Shown here: positions 47,509-56,413 of the stretch, one piece after another
Layout: the number at the start of each line of letters is the position of its first letter
Numbering within the stretch: position 1 is the first letter of the stretch
Origin: an uncultured Gammaproteobacteria bacterium
GTDB lineage: Bacteria; Pseudomonadota; Gammaproteobacteria; Enterobacterales; Psychrobiaceae
NCBI GenBank assembly: GCA_937139475.1
Contig: CAKZQF010000007.1
Location: 1-64,000 of the forward strand
DNA length: 64,000 nucleotides
Direction: 5' to 3'
Notes under the pieces: generated by a model
What the model saw: the letters and a program-made list of their open reading frames with translations, nothing else
The model's database searches: none
What the model was told of the DNA's origin: nothing
Translations under genes and position numbers: made by a program

Positions 47509-48150
47509 TCACAATGCTTGATTCAGCATGTTCAATTCAGCCTCTAGCTGAGCTTTAGCAAAATCACTGGCGCGTAAACGCTCAACAAATGCATTAAATT
47601 TTGGCCAGTTAGTTAAATCAAAATCGACATGCATCAAATTAAACATATTTGATGCAATGGCAATATCGGCAATCGTTATTTGGCCACCAACAAACCAACC
47701 ATCAGTCGCTTGTGACTCCACGTAATCTAACTCTGCTGGAATGAGCTTGCTAACCAACTCCGTTACTCGTTCTTGGTCTGTTTCCATCTGAAAAAACTTA
47801 GGCCCGATGATTTTCTGGAAATAAAGCGCCGCTGTCACTTCCATCAATTGAGTATCACAATAGCGCTCTAGCCATAATGCTTTTGCCATTTGATTGTTGT
47901 CTGCTGGGTATAAGTTTACTGCTGACGGTAGCCGCTCGATATAAGCGACAATGACAGCAGAATCAGAGAAGCCAAAGCCATCATCTGTTCTATAGCCAGG
48001 TATCTTACCAAGGGGACTGGCTTCTCTAAACTCAGCATCATCACTTTTGGGCATGGTCAGTTCGAATTCATAATCTAAGCCTTTAACGGCATGTGCCATC
48101 ATGACTTTTCGTACAAAGGGGGACGCTGGAACACCATAAATAATCGCCAT
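47509..48150 (-). CDS. Glutathione S-transferase family protein
   Basis: 213 residues from the ATG at 48150, preceded by GGAGAG. The N-terminal thioredoxin-like domain has the Ser/Cys-region [14 protein letters not shown], the cis-proline region [12 protein letters not shown] and the [11 protein letters not shown] glutathione-binding motif. The C-terminal helical domain has the DIAIASN segment. It probably conjugates or reduces electrophiles with glutathione in the cytoplasm; the class and substrate are uncertain. Its stop lies 58 bases from the dinB start. Confidence 0.85.
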   Translation of the reverse strand: MAIIYGVPASPFVRKVMMAHAVKGLDYEFELTMPKSDDAEFREASPLGKIPGYRTDDGFGFSDSAVIVAYIERLPSAVNLYPADNNQMAKALWLERYCDTQLMEVTAALYFQKIIGPKFFQMETDQERVTELVSKLIPAELDYVESQATDGWFVGGQITIADIAIASNMFNLMHVDFDLTNWPKFNAFVERLRASDFAKAQLEAELNMLNQAL

Positions 48151-48325
48151 CTTTCTCTCCGTTGATATAGTAATTAAATTAATCACTATAACGAAGAGAC
48201 GGAAACACCGCCAATTATTCTGTTGCTAGCGCTAAGCTAAACCTTTGCTAGGGAATAAGTTAATCGATGCTAACGTAAAGGGCTGGTATGTGGCGAAGTT
48301 ATTTTCAAATTAGCACGAAAGTGTC

Positions 48326-48351
48326 CCTTGGCTTACCGAAGTAAACCAAGG
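48326..48351 (-). terminator. Hairpin after the OmpA-family gene
   Basis: CCTTGGCTTAC (48326-48336) pairs with GTAAACCAAGG (48341-48351) with one mismatch and a 4-base loop, 9 bases after the stop codon on the minus strand. The T-run is poor. Confidence 0.5.
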
Positions 48352-48359
48352 AGCTAAAA

Positions 48360-49841
48360 TTACTTGGCAACATACTGAATTTGAACTTTTCGTCCTGGCG
48401 GCGATTGCTCGTCACCCAACAGCACAAAGCTACTTAAAATTTTAGCTTTCACGCCTTGTGCTTTTAGCACCGCGACAACTTTACTCATTCGACTTGCGGC
48501 TAATTCTTTTAGCCCATTGTCATCACCCGGGCCTTTAGCAAAAGATACCACAGAAACATAGGCCAGCGGTTCGATGTTGTGAGCCTCAACACTTTGATGA
48601 ATTTTATCTTTATCAGATGAATTTAGGTTATCAGAGAAAATGCCAAAGTCGATATCCACTTTTTCACTAGCTGTCAGGCCTTTATCCACTCGGGTAAACA
48701 CCACATCAACACGCTGACTCTGCGGGCTGTCATCTTGATTGGCATCACCAACATAAGCCATACCAATACGATTGGCAGCGATATCTTTAAGGTATAGCGA
48801 TTTAGCCACTTCATGCACACGCCAGTTGGATAACTGAACATTCCACTCGGTGCTGCCATGAGTTGATGCATAACCGGTCATCGTCGCAATTAAATCAGGC
48901 TCCTTTTGCAGTATGTTATTTGCAAGTTCAATTTTCTGTTTTGCTTGCTCGGTAAAGTTGAAGCGGTTGATATCAAAATAAATTGAAACCGGTTGTGGTA
49001 CCGGCAATGTCTTTTCTTCTACAACAACTGGTACAGGCGCCGGCTCTGGTTCAACCTTCACGACTTCAACAATTGGCTCAACCGGGGTAATTGTCGGCTG
49101 CTCTGTAGCTTTTGGCTGCGCATCATTACCAAAAAAGTATCTAACACCTAAATTAAAGGAATCAACACGATGTTGCTTAAGCTTTACCGTATCCGCGGCA
49201 ATAAAGAGTTGAGTGTCTCTTCTATAGAGATAATTGGCTTCCAAGCCAAACACCACATCGGTATCAGAGATTGCGTCTGAGCCCATTTGGTTTTGCGCTT
49301 CAAAAGTTTGATAATCACGTTCCCAATCATACAGGCCCAACTTGCCAGAGACTTTCCACTGCGCAGACAATGGTAAAGAAATCACAGCACTCAAATTAAA
49401 GCCTTCAGCGGTATCAGGGTAAACATGCTCTGCGGCATCATAAAAAGCATCAATATCGGCGGTTGCACCATTAAAGGTTACAGCGCGATCACCTAACTCC
49501 AAGAAGCCAAATTGCAGGGCAAAGTATTGATTAAATTGGTAACCACCAAATAGCCCATAGCTAAAATCACTTTTTTTAACAGCGATACTAGTTGCATCGA
49601 TTCCAGTGTTACTAAACGCTTCATTGATCTGAGACTGAGAAACATTAGTGTTAGCCTGCCCCAGCTGCCCGCCCACAAACCAACCATCATAGGCTGGACA
49701 CTTCCTTGTTATTTCCTGATCGCATTTTGTAGACCCAGCCCAAACTGCTGGAGCGAAAAGAAAGCTGGCTGCAGCAAACGCAATCAGGCAAGCCGTAACA
49801 GAATGAGCTAATCGCAGATAAAAGCGAGTCGATAATCTCAT
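48360..49841 (-). CDS. OmpA-family outer membrane protein
   Basis: 493 residues from the ATG at 49841 (an ATG 15 bases upstream is also possible). A signal peptide ends near AVWA. The N-terminal beta-barrel domain (about 45-245) begins GWFVGGQLGQAN and ends LGVRYFFG. A proline/valine/glutamate-rich linker (EPEPAPVPVVVEE) follows, then an OmpA C-terminal peptidoglycan-binding domain (VSIYFDINRFNFTEQAKQKI...) and a further region containing a second, weaker OmpA-like half (LAASRMSKVVAVLKAQGV). It probably links the outer membrane to peptidoglycan. The doubled C-terminal module is unusual. Confidence 0.87.
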   Translation of the reverse strand: MRLSTRFYLRLAHSVTACLIAFAAASFLFAPAVWAGSTKCDQEITRKCPAYDGWFVGGQLGQANTNVSQSQINEAFSNTGIDATSIAVKKSDFSYGLFGGYQFNQYFALQFGFLELGDRAVTFNGATADIDAFYDAAEHVYPDTAEGFNLSAVISLPLSAQWKVSGKLGLYDWERDYQTFEAQNQMGSDAISDTDVVFGLEANYLYRRDTQLFIAADTVKLKQHRVDSFNLGVRYFFGNDAQPKATEQPTITPVEPIVEVVKVEPEPAPVPVVVEEKTLPVPQPVSIYFDINRFNFTEQAKQKIELANNILQKEPDLIATMTGYASTHGSTEWNVQLSNWRVHEVAKSLYLKDIAANRIGMAYVGDANQDDSPQSQRVDVVFTRVDKGLTASEKVDIDFGIFSDNLNSSDKDKIHQSVEAHNIEPLAYVSVVSFAKGPGDDNGLKELAASRMSKVVAVLKAQGVKAKILSSFVLLGDEQSPPGRKVQIQYVAK

Positions 49842-50032
49842 GGCAAAGTGTTCCATCAATAAAAGTTAGACTAACTATAGTCGATAAGTCATTAATTTAA
49901 ATGGGAAGCATAGCATTATCTATAAAAAACAACTACAACCACCCAGTAATCGTCAGGCTAAGATTGACTAAATAAGCATCAGGTTTTAGATTGGAATCTT
50001 CTGTCACTGTAATAGCAACCAGGAGCCTAAAT

Positions 50033-50701
50033 ATGATTTCATTGTACACAGCAGCAACTCCCAACGGTTACAAGATATCGATAGCGCTTGAAGAGATGGG
50101 GCTTGACTATCAATTACACCACCTGGACTTGGCGGAGAATGAGCAAAAAAGTGAAGAATTCTTAGCGATAAACCCTAATGGACGAATCCCAGCGATTGTC
50201 GATCACGACAATGATGATTTCTGTGTGTTTGAGTCAGGAGCAATCTTGATTTACTTAGCTGAAAAGACAGGTTGTTTACTACCAAAAGACGCGAATAAAC
50301 GTTCTGAGACAATCCAATGGTTAATGTTTCAGATGGGAGGTATCGGCCCGATGATGGGCCAGGCCAATGTGTTTTATCGTTATCTTGAAGAACAGATACC
50401 AACAGCTATTGCACGCTATCAGCATGAAGGGCGCCGCTTATTTGAAGTACTCGATGCTCAATTAGCCCAAAATACTTATTTAGCAGGCGAGCAATACACT
50501 ATCGCCGATATCGCTACCTGGCCATGGGTGAGAATTTATGAATGGAGTGGTATCGATATCGAGGGGCTACCTCACCTTCAGCGTTGGCTCGAATTACTAG
50601 CCCAAAGGCCAGCCTGCCAGAAAGGCATACTTATCCCTCCTCCCGAAGATATCAGTGATGAGGATAAGGCCAAGAAAATTCAAAAAATGGTTACAAAATA
50701 G
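50033..50701 (+). CDS. Glutathione S-transferase (YfcG/YghU-like)
   Basis: 222 residues from the ATG at 50033, preceded by AGGAG 8 bases upstream. The motif [20 protein letters not shown] is typical of the nu-class/YfcG group, where a Thr/Asn pair near the N-terminus binds glutathione and disulphide reductase activity is common. [13 protein letters not shown] holds the cis-proline and [15 protein letters not shown] the glutathione-binding Glu-Ser. [17 protein letters not shown] is the C-terminal domain core. It differs clearly from the other transferase at 47509-48150. Confidence 0.9.
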   Translation: MISLYTAATPNGYKISIALEEMGLDYQLHHLDLAENEQKSEEFLAINPNGRIPAIVDHDNDDFCVFESGAILIYLAEKTGCLLPKDANKRSETIQWLMFQMGGIGPMMGQANVFYRYLEEQIPTAIARYQHEGRRLFEVLDAQLAQNTYLAGEQYTIADIATWPWVRIYEWSGIDIEGLPHLQRWLELLAQRPACQKGILIPPPEDISDEDKAKKIQKMVTK

Positions 50702-50713
50702 GTGATAAATCAA

Positions 50714-50738
50714 AGACTATAGCCTTGGGTTATAGTCT
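50714..50738 (+). terminator. Hairpin terminator after the YfcG-like gene
   Basis: AGACTATAGCC (50714-50724) pairs with GGTTATAGTCT (50728-50738) over 11 positions with one G-T pair and a 3-base loop, 12 bases past the stop codon; T-rich sequence follows a little later. Confidence 0.6.
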
Positions 50739-50814
50739 GCCCACGCTTTAATATTATTGTTTCTTTTTGGCTTGGCTTATCGTAACGATATCTAATCGTA
50801 ACGAAGTGTAAGCC

Positions 50815-52092
50815 ATGAAAAGAAAACAGCAGATCATCCAACACGCAATTAACTCTCAAATTATTGATAGTTCGCTTAGCGCGATTGGCATAATGGACTT
50901 TGACCGATTGGCCCAGACCGTAAGCGATCTACAAAGCGCTTTTCCAACCAATTTTTATCATACCTTTGCGGTCAAGGCGAATGCATTGGTTAAAGTTCTA
51001 GAAGCATTAAAACAATATGGTATGGGCGCAGAAGTCGCAAGCTCTGGAGAGCTAAAAATTGCATTGGCTGCAGGCTATAGCGTTGAAAATATCATTTATG
51101 ACTCCCCGGCAAAAACAATTGATGATTTACGTACCTGTATCGCCAATGACATTTCATTAAATATTGATAACCTACAAGAATTAGCGCGTATCGACGAGTT
51201 GATGGTGCAATACCCCAATACAAAATCCGTGATTGGTTTCAGAATTAACCCACAGATTGGCAGTGGCGACATTAGCTCCACCAGCACAGCAACTGCCACA
51301 TCAAAGTTTGGTTATGCATTAGCAGATGGTGATAACCGTCAGCAATTGATCGCGCTCTACCAAGCTCGACCTTGGTTAACGAGTTTGCACACGCACAGTG
51401 GTTCTCAAGGCTGCTCTCTCTCCTTGATGGCCACTGGCGTTGCAGCTTTATGTGAACTGGCCGAAGAAATTAATCAAAGTATTGGCCATCAACAAATTCA
51501 GCGCCTAGATATCGGCGGTGGCCTGCCGGTTAACTTTGCTTCTGATGAAGTAACGCCATCGTTTAGTGAGTATGCCGCCGTCCTAAGACAACAAGTTCCA
51601 TTGCTATTTACCGACAAATACCAAGTAAAAACTGAATTTGGACGTGCTATTGCCGCTAAGAATGGTTTTATAGTAACCAAAGTGGAATATACAAAGAATT
51701 CAGGTGGACGACACATCGCCACAACACATGCTGGTGCTCAAATACTGACTCGCACCGCTTTTTTACCAAAATCCTGGCCGATTCGTGTTACTGGTTTTCT
51801 ACCTGATGGCCGTGAGCGTACTAGTGATAACTCTGAGGTGGTCACAACTGACGTAGCCGGGCCTTGTTGTTTTGCAGGTGATTTGGTTTGCGTAAACCAA
51901 CCGCTCCCCAAACTTGAGCCCAATGATTATGTTTTAGTTCATGACACGGGTGGCTACTATTTCAGTAATCACTTTGACTACAACAGTTTGCCAAGAGTCG
52001 CTGTGTATGCGGCCAGCGGAGCAGAGCAAAATATAAGCATAAGCTGCATTCGCCAAGCTGATTCACTCGAAGATGTGCTAAGTAAGATGTAG
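50815..52092 (+). CDS. Fold-type III PLP decarboxylase-like enzyme (DapDC/ODC family)
   Basis: 425 residues. The PLP lysine is K54 (TFAVKANAL). RIDIGGGLP-type glycine loop (LDIGGGLPVN), the THSGSQGC segment and the late active-site cysteine in GPCCFAGD are those of the alanine-racemase-fold decarboxylases of ornithine, arginine and meso-diaminopimelate. It lacks the usual DapA/DapF neighbours, so it is not clearly LysA. The gltS gene starts 42 bases downstream on the same strand. It may act on a glutamate-related or other amino acid, or be a racemase-like enzyme. Function is therefore left general. Confidence 0.8.
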   Translation: MKRKQQIIQHAINSQIIDSSLSAIGIMDFDRLAQTVSDLQSAFPTNFYHTFAVKANALVKVLEALKQYGMGAEVASSGELKIALAAGYSVENIIYDSPAKTIDDLRTCIANDISLNIDNLQELARIDELMVQYPNTKSVIGFRINPQIGSGDISSTSTATATSKFGYALADGDNRQQLIALYQARPWLTSLHTHSGSQGCSLSLMATGVAALCELAEEINQSIGHQQIQRLDIGGGLPVNFASDEVTPSFSEYAAVLRQQVPLLFTDKYQVKTEFGRAIAAKNGFIVTKVEYTKNSGGRHIATTHAGAQILTRTAFLPKSWPIRVTGFLPDGRERTSDNSEVVTTDVAGPCCFAGDLVCVNQPLPKLEPNDYVLVHDTGGYYFSNHFDYNSLPRVAVYAASGAEQNISISCIRQADSLEDVLSKM

Positions 52093-52134
52093 AATACGCC
52101 GCCATAATAACAATAATTAGAGGATTCCTGCTCC

Positions 52135-53334
52135 ATGGACATTAAAGTTGGCGTCATTGAAACGCTCTTAGTTGCATTGGTTATCTTATTTGTCGGCTAT
52201 TTCTTGAATAGCAAAGTGGCGTTTTTGCGCAACAATAATATTCCAGAACCTGTGGTTGGTGGGATAGTATTCTCACTGATTGCTGCTTTTGCCCATGCGG
52301 TGTTTAACTTTCATGTTATTTTTGACATGAGTTTCAAAACACCCTTTATGACCATATTCTTTACCACGGTTGGCTTGGGCGCTAGCTTCAAACTCCTGAT
52401 CAAGGGTGGCCCTAAAGTGGTGCTATTCTTAGGTGTTGCTACCCTCTATCTTTTCGTGCAAAACGCGGTAGGTGTCAGTATCGCCGCAGCAACAGGGCTA
52501 GCACCACTAATGGGTTTAATTGGAGGTTCAGTTACCTTATCCGGTGGTCATGGCAACGGTGCAACCTACGCAGAATTGTTTATTCAACAGTACAATATGC
52601 CAGGTTCAGTATTTGAATTGGCAATGGCTGCTGCTACCTTAGGGCTAGTGCTCGGTGGTCTTGTCGGTGGCCCAGTGGCTAAACGGTTGATCAACCGTCA
52701 CAACCTAAAGCCAGATGAGTTCCATGAAGAGCTCGACGATACCGTCACCTTTAACCCGGAAGATCATGACTTAGTAACACCAAAGAAAATGATGGAAACA
52801 TTATTCATCATTTTGTCTTGCATGGTACTTGGTCATCTGACTCACACTGGCCTTAAAGAAGTGGGCGTTGTATTACCAGGCTTTTTGATTCCATTATTGT
52901 TTGGCGTTGTTGCAACCAATTTATGTGATCTATCAAAGCTTTATTCGATAAGCCGAGCCTGTATTGATTTATGGGGTACCATGGCATTATCCATCTTCCT
53001 TGCGATGGCATTAATGTCATTAAAAGTATGGGAGCTAGCAAGCTTGGCTGGGCCGATGATTATCATCATTTTCATTCAAGCAATGATGTTAATGCTCTTT
53101 GCCTACTTTATTACCTTTAGAATCATGGGTAAGAACTATAACGCCGCTATCATGGCTGGCGGTCATTGTGGTTTTGGTCTTGGCGCAACGCCGACAGCAG
53201 TAGCTAATATGGAAGCCCTCGTTGCGCGCCACGGCCCGTCACCACAGGCCTTCTTAGTGGTGCCATTGGTTGGTGCGTTCTTTATCGATATCACTAACGC
53301 GTTAGTAATTCAGTTCTATTTAAGCTTAATGTAA
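52135..53334 (+). CDS. gltS: Sodium/glutamate symporter GltS
   Basis: 399 residues, the family length. About ten transmembrane helices in two inverted halves; the reentrant-loop motifs GGSVTLSGGHGNGA and GGHCGFGLGATPTA are both present, which is diagnostic for GltS. It imports glutamate with Na+ through the inner membrane. It lies 42 bases after the PLP decarboxylase-like gene, and probably in the same transcript, suggesting glutamate supply or exchange tied to that enzyme. Confidence 0.95.
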   Translation: MDIKVGVIETLLVALVILFVGYFLNSKVAFLRNNNIPEPVVGGIVFSLIAAFAHAVFNFHVIFDMSFKTPFMTIFFTTVGLGASFKLLIKGGPKVVLFLGVATLYLFVQNAVGVSIAAATGLAPLMGLIGGSVTLSGGHGNGATYAELFIQQYNMPGSVFELAMAAATLGLVLGGLVGGPVAKRLINRHNLKPDEFHEELDDTVTFNPEDHDLVTPKKMMETLFIILSCMVLGHLTHTGLKEVGVVLPGFLIPLLFGVVATNLCDLSKLYSISRACIDLWGTMALSIFLAMALMSLKVWELASLAGPMIIIIFIQAMMLMLFAYFITFRIMGKNYNAAIMAGGHCGFGLGATPTAVANMEALVARHGPSPQAFLVVPLVGAFFIDITNALVIQFYLSLM

Positions 53335-53350
53335 TATCCAGATAAACCAA

Positions 53351-53379
53351 ACTGGTGCTAGAGTATTTCTAGCACCAGT
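53351..53379. terminator. Bidirectional hairpin between gltS and pntB
   Basis: ACTGGTGCTAGA (53351-53362) and TCTAGCACCAGT (53368-53379) form a perfect 12-bp stem with a 5-base loop between two convergent genes. T-runs are weak on both sides. Confidence 0.65.
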
Positions 53380-53416
53380 GGATTCAACTCCCCCCTTCCT
53401 ATACAGCTATAGCACT

Positions 53417-54820
53417 TTAAGCCGCTTCATTAACTGACGCGGTTAACTCTTGAATAGCCTTCTTGCCATCGCCAAATAACATCAAGGTATTTTCATTAGC
53501 AAATAATGGATTAGGCAGACCGGCAAAACCTGCACTTAAGCTACGCTTGACCACGATAACTGTTTTCGCTTTATCGACATTTAAGATAGGCATGCCATAA
53601 ATCGGGCTTCCTTTATCTTCTCTGGCCATTGGGTTAGTTACATCGTTAGCACCAATGACAATCACAACATCAGTTTGACCAAAACTTGGATTGGCTTCAT
53701 CCATGGTTTTCATCAATTCATAATCAACTTCAGCTTCTGCCAACAGCACGTTCATGTGCCCAGGCATACGCCCTGCGACCGGGTGAATGGCATACTCCAC
53801 GTCAATACTTTGCGCGAGCAATGCATCTGCCAATTCGCGTACCGCATGCTGCGCTTGAGCCATGGCCAAACCAAAGCCTGGTACAATCACCACACGGTTT
53901 GCACTATCAAGGATCATCGCAACTTCTTCCGGACACGAAGATTTAACTTTCCCCGCATAGACTTCATCACTATCGATGACGTCCCCGTTGACTGGCGCCA
54001 TTGTGCCAAAGAGTACATTGACCAACGAACGATTCATCGCTACGCACATTATCTGAGTAAGGATAATGCCTGACGCGCCAACCAAAGCTCCGGATACGAT
54101 TAACACCGTATTGCCCATAATAAAACCAGCTGCTGCAGCTGCAATGCCTGAATAGGAGTTAAGCAAGGCAATAACAACGGGCATATCGGCGCCGCCAATT
54201 GGCAAGACTAATGTCACCCCTAATATCAGCACTAATGTCACTAATACCGCAACAGAGGTTAGGCTTGTATCGACTCCAAAGAGGTTATACCCCATACCCA
54301 ATGCCGCAATAACCAACAAGAGATTAAGATATTTCATACCTGCAAAGCCCAATGGCTTACCTGGTAACCACTCCTGTAATTTTGCCAGTGCAATACCACT
54401 ACCAGAAAGCGTGATACCACCAATGAGCAACGTTAAGACTATCGCTACTTGAGACACCATTAGCATCGGACTGGTACTGGCTGTAGCCCCAATGATGTCC
54501 AAATAACTAGTCAGGGCAATAGCTAATGATGCACCGCCACCAAAGCCGTTTAGCAACGCGACCATCTGTGGCATACTCGTCATCGGCATTTTTTGCGCCA
54601 AAACCAAACCGCTAACTGCACCAATTAACATCCCAGCGATAATAATTTCATAACTCAGAATATTAGCATCAAGCAAAGTCACAACGACTGCTATGAGCAT
54701 GCCAACAGCAGACTGCATATTCCCTCTAACCGCAGTTTTTGGGCGTGTCATGCCTTTTATGCCAGAAACAAACAGCACCGCTGCCACTAAGTAACTTATA
54801 TCAATCCATGTAGTTAACAT
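53417..54820 (-). CDS. pntB: NAD(P) transhydrogenase subunit beta
   Basis: 467 residues. About nine N-terminal helices are followed by the NADP(H)-binding domain III with VIVPGFGLAMAQAQHAVRELAD, HPVAGRMPGHMNVLLAEA and ANDVTNPMA. The complex uses the proton-motive force to drive hydride transfer from NADH to NADP+, making NADPH in the inner membrane. Start is preceded by GAGGGG and lies 2 bases after pntAb. It is the last gene of the minus-strand run that begins with the F420 genes. Confidence 0.95.
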   Translation of the reverse strand: MLTTWIDISYLVAAVLFVSGIKGMTRPKTAVRGNMQSAVGMLIAVVVTLLDANILSYEIIIAGMLIGAVSGLVLAQKMPMTSMPQMVALLNGFGGGASLAIALTSYLDIIGATASTSPMLMVSQVAIVLTLLIGGITLSGSGIALAKLQEWLPGKPLGFAGMKYLNLLLVIAALGMGYNLFGVDTSLTSVAVLVTLVLILGVTLVLPIGGADMPVVIALLNSYSGIAAAAAGFIMGNTVLIVSGALVGASGIILTQIMCVAMNRSLVNVLFGTMAPVNGDVIDSDEVYAGKVKSSCPEEVAMILDSANRVVIVPGFGLAMAQAQHAVRELADALLAQSIDVEYAIHPVAGRMPGHMNVLLAEAEVDYELMKTMDEANPSFGQTDVVIVIGANDVTNPMAREDKGSPIYGMPILNVDKAKTVIVVKRSLSAGFAGLPNPLFANENTLMLFGDGKKAIQELTASVNEAA

Positions 54821-54822
54821 AA

Positions 54823-55104
54823 CTATCCCCTCTTCTTAAACATGCTTAACATGCGATGTGTCACCCAAAACCCGCCAACCACATTAATAGTTGCTAACAC
54901 CAAAGCAATAAACCCTAATGTGCTAGCCAGTGTTGATGACTGGGCACCACTAGCGAGCAGTGCACCAACCACCGTAATACCTGAAATAGCATTACAGCCG
55001 GACATCAGCGGAGTATGCAGCGTTGGCGGTACTTTGGTGATCAACTCAATGCCGAGGTAAACAGCTAATACAAATAATGAAATTAACAAGACGAACTGTT
55101 CCAT
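54823..55104 (-). CDS. pntAb: NAD(P) transhydrogenase subunit alpha, membrane part
   Basis: 93 residues with three hydrophobic helices and the family stretch TPLMSGCNAISGITVVGA. It is the membrane domain that in E. coli is fused to the end of PntA; the split three-gene form (alpha1, alpha2, beta) is as in Rhodospirillum. Its start overlaps the alpha1 stop by one base. Confidence 0.93.
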   Translation of the reverse strand: MEQFVLLISLFVLAVYLGIELITKVPPTLHTPLMSGCNAISGITVVGALLASGAQSSTLASTLGFIALVLATINVVGGFWVTHRMLSMFKKRG

Positions 55105-56270
55105 TATGCTACCTCCTCATCTATCGCTAACGGCGCCAACTTGAGTAATTCCCGGATCCTTGCGCTACATACTTGGCCTTGGTCGCATACCACCGTTTCT
55201 TGAATAATTTGATCATCAAAGTCCAAGCTCAGTGCACCATCTTCATCACTCATCAAAGACAATAAATTTTCTATATTCTTTCCATAAAGTTGGCTGGCGT
55301 GATTAGCCACTGACGTTGTGATATTTTCTGGGCCAACAATCGTCACCCCATGACAGACTACCGTCTTTGCATGCTCGGTTAATTCACAATTTCCACCACG
55401 CTCAGAAGCCAAATCGATAATAACGGCACCGGGCTTCATTTGGGCCACCATTTCCTTGGTGATAAGCACTGGTGATTTGGCTCCAGGAATAGCCGCTGTA
55501 GTGATCACAATATCCTGCTGAGCCAACACTTCGCTCATTAGCTCACGTTGGCGGATAAGAAATTCTTCACCTTGTTCCTTCGCGTAGCCACCTTGTCCTT
55601 CAGCACTGCTTGTTTCCAGTGCTAGCTCAATAGGCTTTGCTCCCACAGACAATATTTGATCACGTGCCGCCGGCCTTACATCATAGGCTTCAACAACTGC
55701 CCCTAGTCGTTTGGCTGCAGCTGCTGCTTGCAACCCAGCGACACCAGCTCCCATGACAAATAATCGCGCAGGATTTAAAGTACCAGCCGCCGTCATCATC
55801 ATCGGGAAGATCCGCGCTGAAAAGTTTGCGGCAAGTAATACCGATTTATAGCCTGCTATTGTTGCCATTGATGACAAAACATCCATATTCTGCGCACGAC
55901 TAATCCGTGGGATAAGCTCCATTGCTATTCCACAAACACCCTGCTGGGCTAAATCAGCAATGACCTGAGGCTCACCAAGCGGGTCCATCATGCCGATTAG
56001 CCACTGTGATTTTAAAAGCAATTTACTTTGAGCTAATGGCGCTGCATTGACTTGCACCAAAATATTCGACCGTTCAATAACGTCTTGTTGAGTTGGGCAA
56101 ATCGTTGCTCCAGCTTGCGTGTAACCATCATCATTAAACCCTGCATTATCACCTGCACCTGCTTCAATGAGCACCGAAATCCCCTTGGCAGCTAAAGCCG
56201 CTACGTTGGCCGGTGTAAGTGCTACCCTCGTTTCGTTGAGGGAACTTTCTGTTGTTATTCCTATAATCAT
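55104..56270 (-). CDS. pntAa: NAD(P) transhydrogenase subunit alpha, NAD-binding part
   Basis: 388 residues, matching the soluble alpha1 subunit. It has the alanine-dehydrogenase-like fold with VMGAGVAGLQAAAAAKRLGA as the NAD motif, VEAYDVRPAARDQ and TAAIPGAKSPVLIT. The RQ-containing loop closing over NAD(H) is recognisable. AAAGG precedes the start. It lies 143 bases downstream of the hydrolase gene and could share its transcript or have its own promoter in that gap. Confidence 0.95.
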   Translation of the reverse strand: MIIGITTESSLNETRVALTPANVAALAAKGISVLIEAGAGDNAGFNDDGYTQAGATICPTQQDVIERSNILVQVNAAPLAQSKLLLKSQWLIGMMDPLGEPQVIADLAQQGVCGIAMELIPRISRAQNMDVLSSMATIAGYKSVLLAANFSARIFPMMMTAAGTLNPARLFVMGAGVAGLQAAAAAKRLGAVVEAYDVRPAARDQILSVGAKPIELALETSSAEGQGGYAKEQGEEFLIRQRELMSEVLAQQDIVITTAAIPGAKSPVLITKEMVAQMKPGAVIIDLASERGGNCELTEHAKTVVCHGVTIVGPENITTSVANHASQLYGKNIENLLSLMSDEDGALSLDFDDQIIQETVVCDQGQVCSARIRELLKLAPLAIDEEVA

Positions 56271-56388
56271 TGTTACTACCTTTAGTTGGGCCTTTGCTGG
56301 TAAAAGACCAGATTAAAGGCGCACTGAAAGAGCCCTTTGCTTGATTTGCAAACAAAGGAATAATTTTGAATCTATTGGGAGGATTCAA

Positions 56389-56407
56389 TGGCCGAGAGTA
56401 TCGGCCA
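56389..56407 (-). terminator. Small hairpin after the M20 hydrolase gene
   Basis: TGGCCGA (56389-56395) and TCGGCCA (56401-56407) form a perfect 7-bp stem with a 5-base loop just past the hydrolase stop on the minus strand. There is no strong T-run, so read-through to pntAa is possible. Confidence 0.4.
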
Positions 56408-56413
56408 CTCAAT

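Noticed and set aside
52093-52134. Riboswitch or leader control of gltS
   Set aside because: Only 42 bases lie upstream and no structured leader could be seen.
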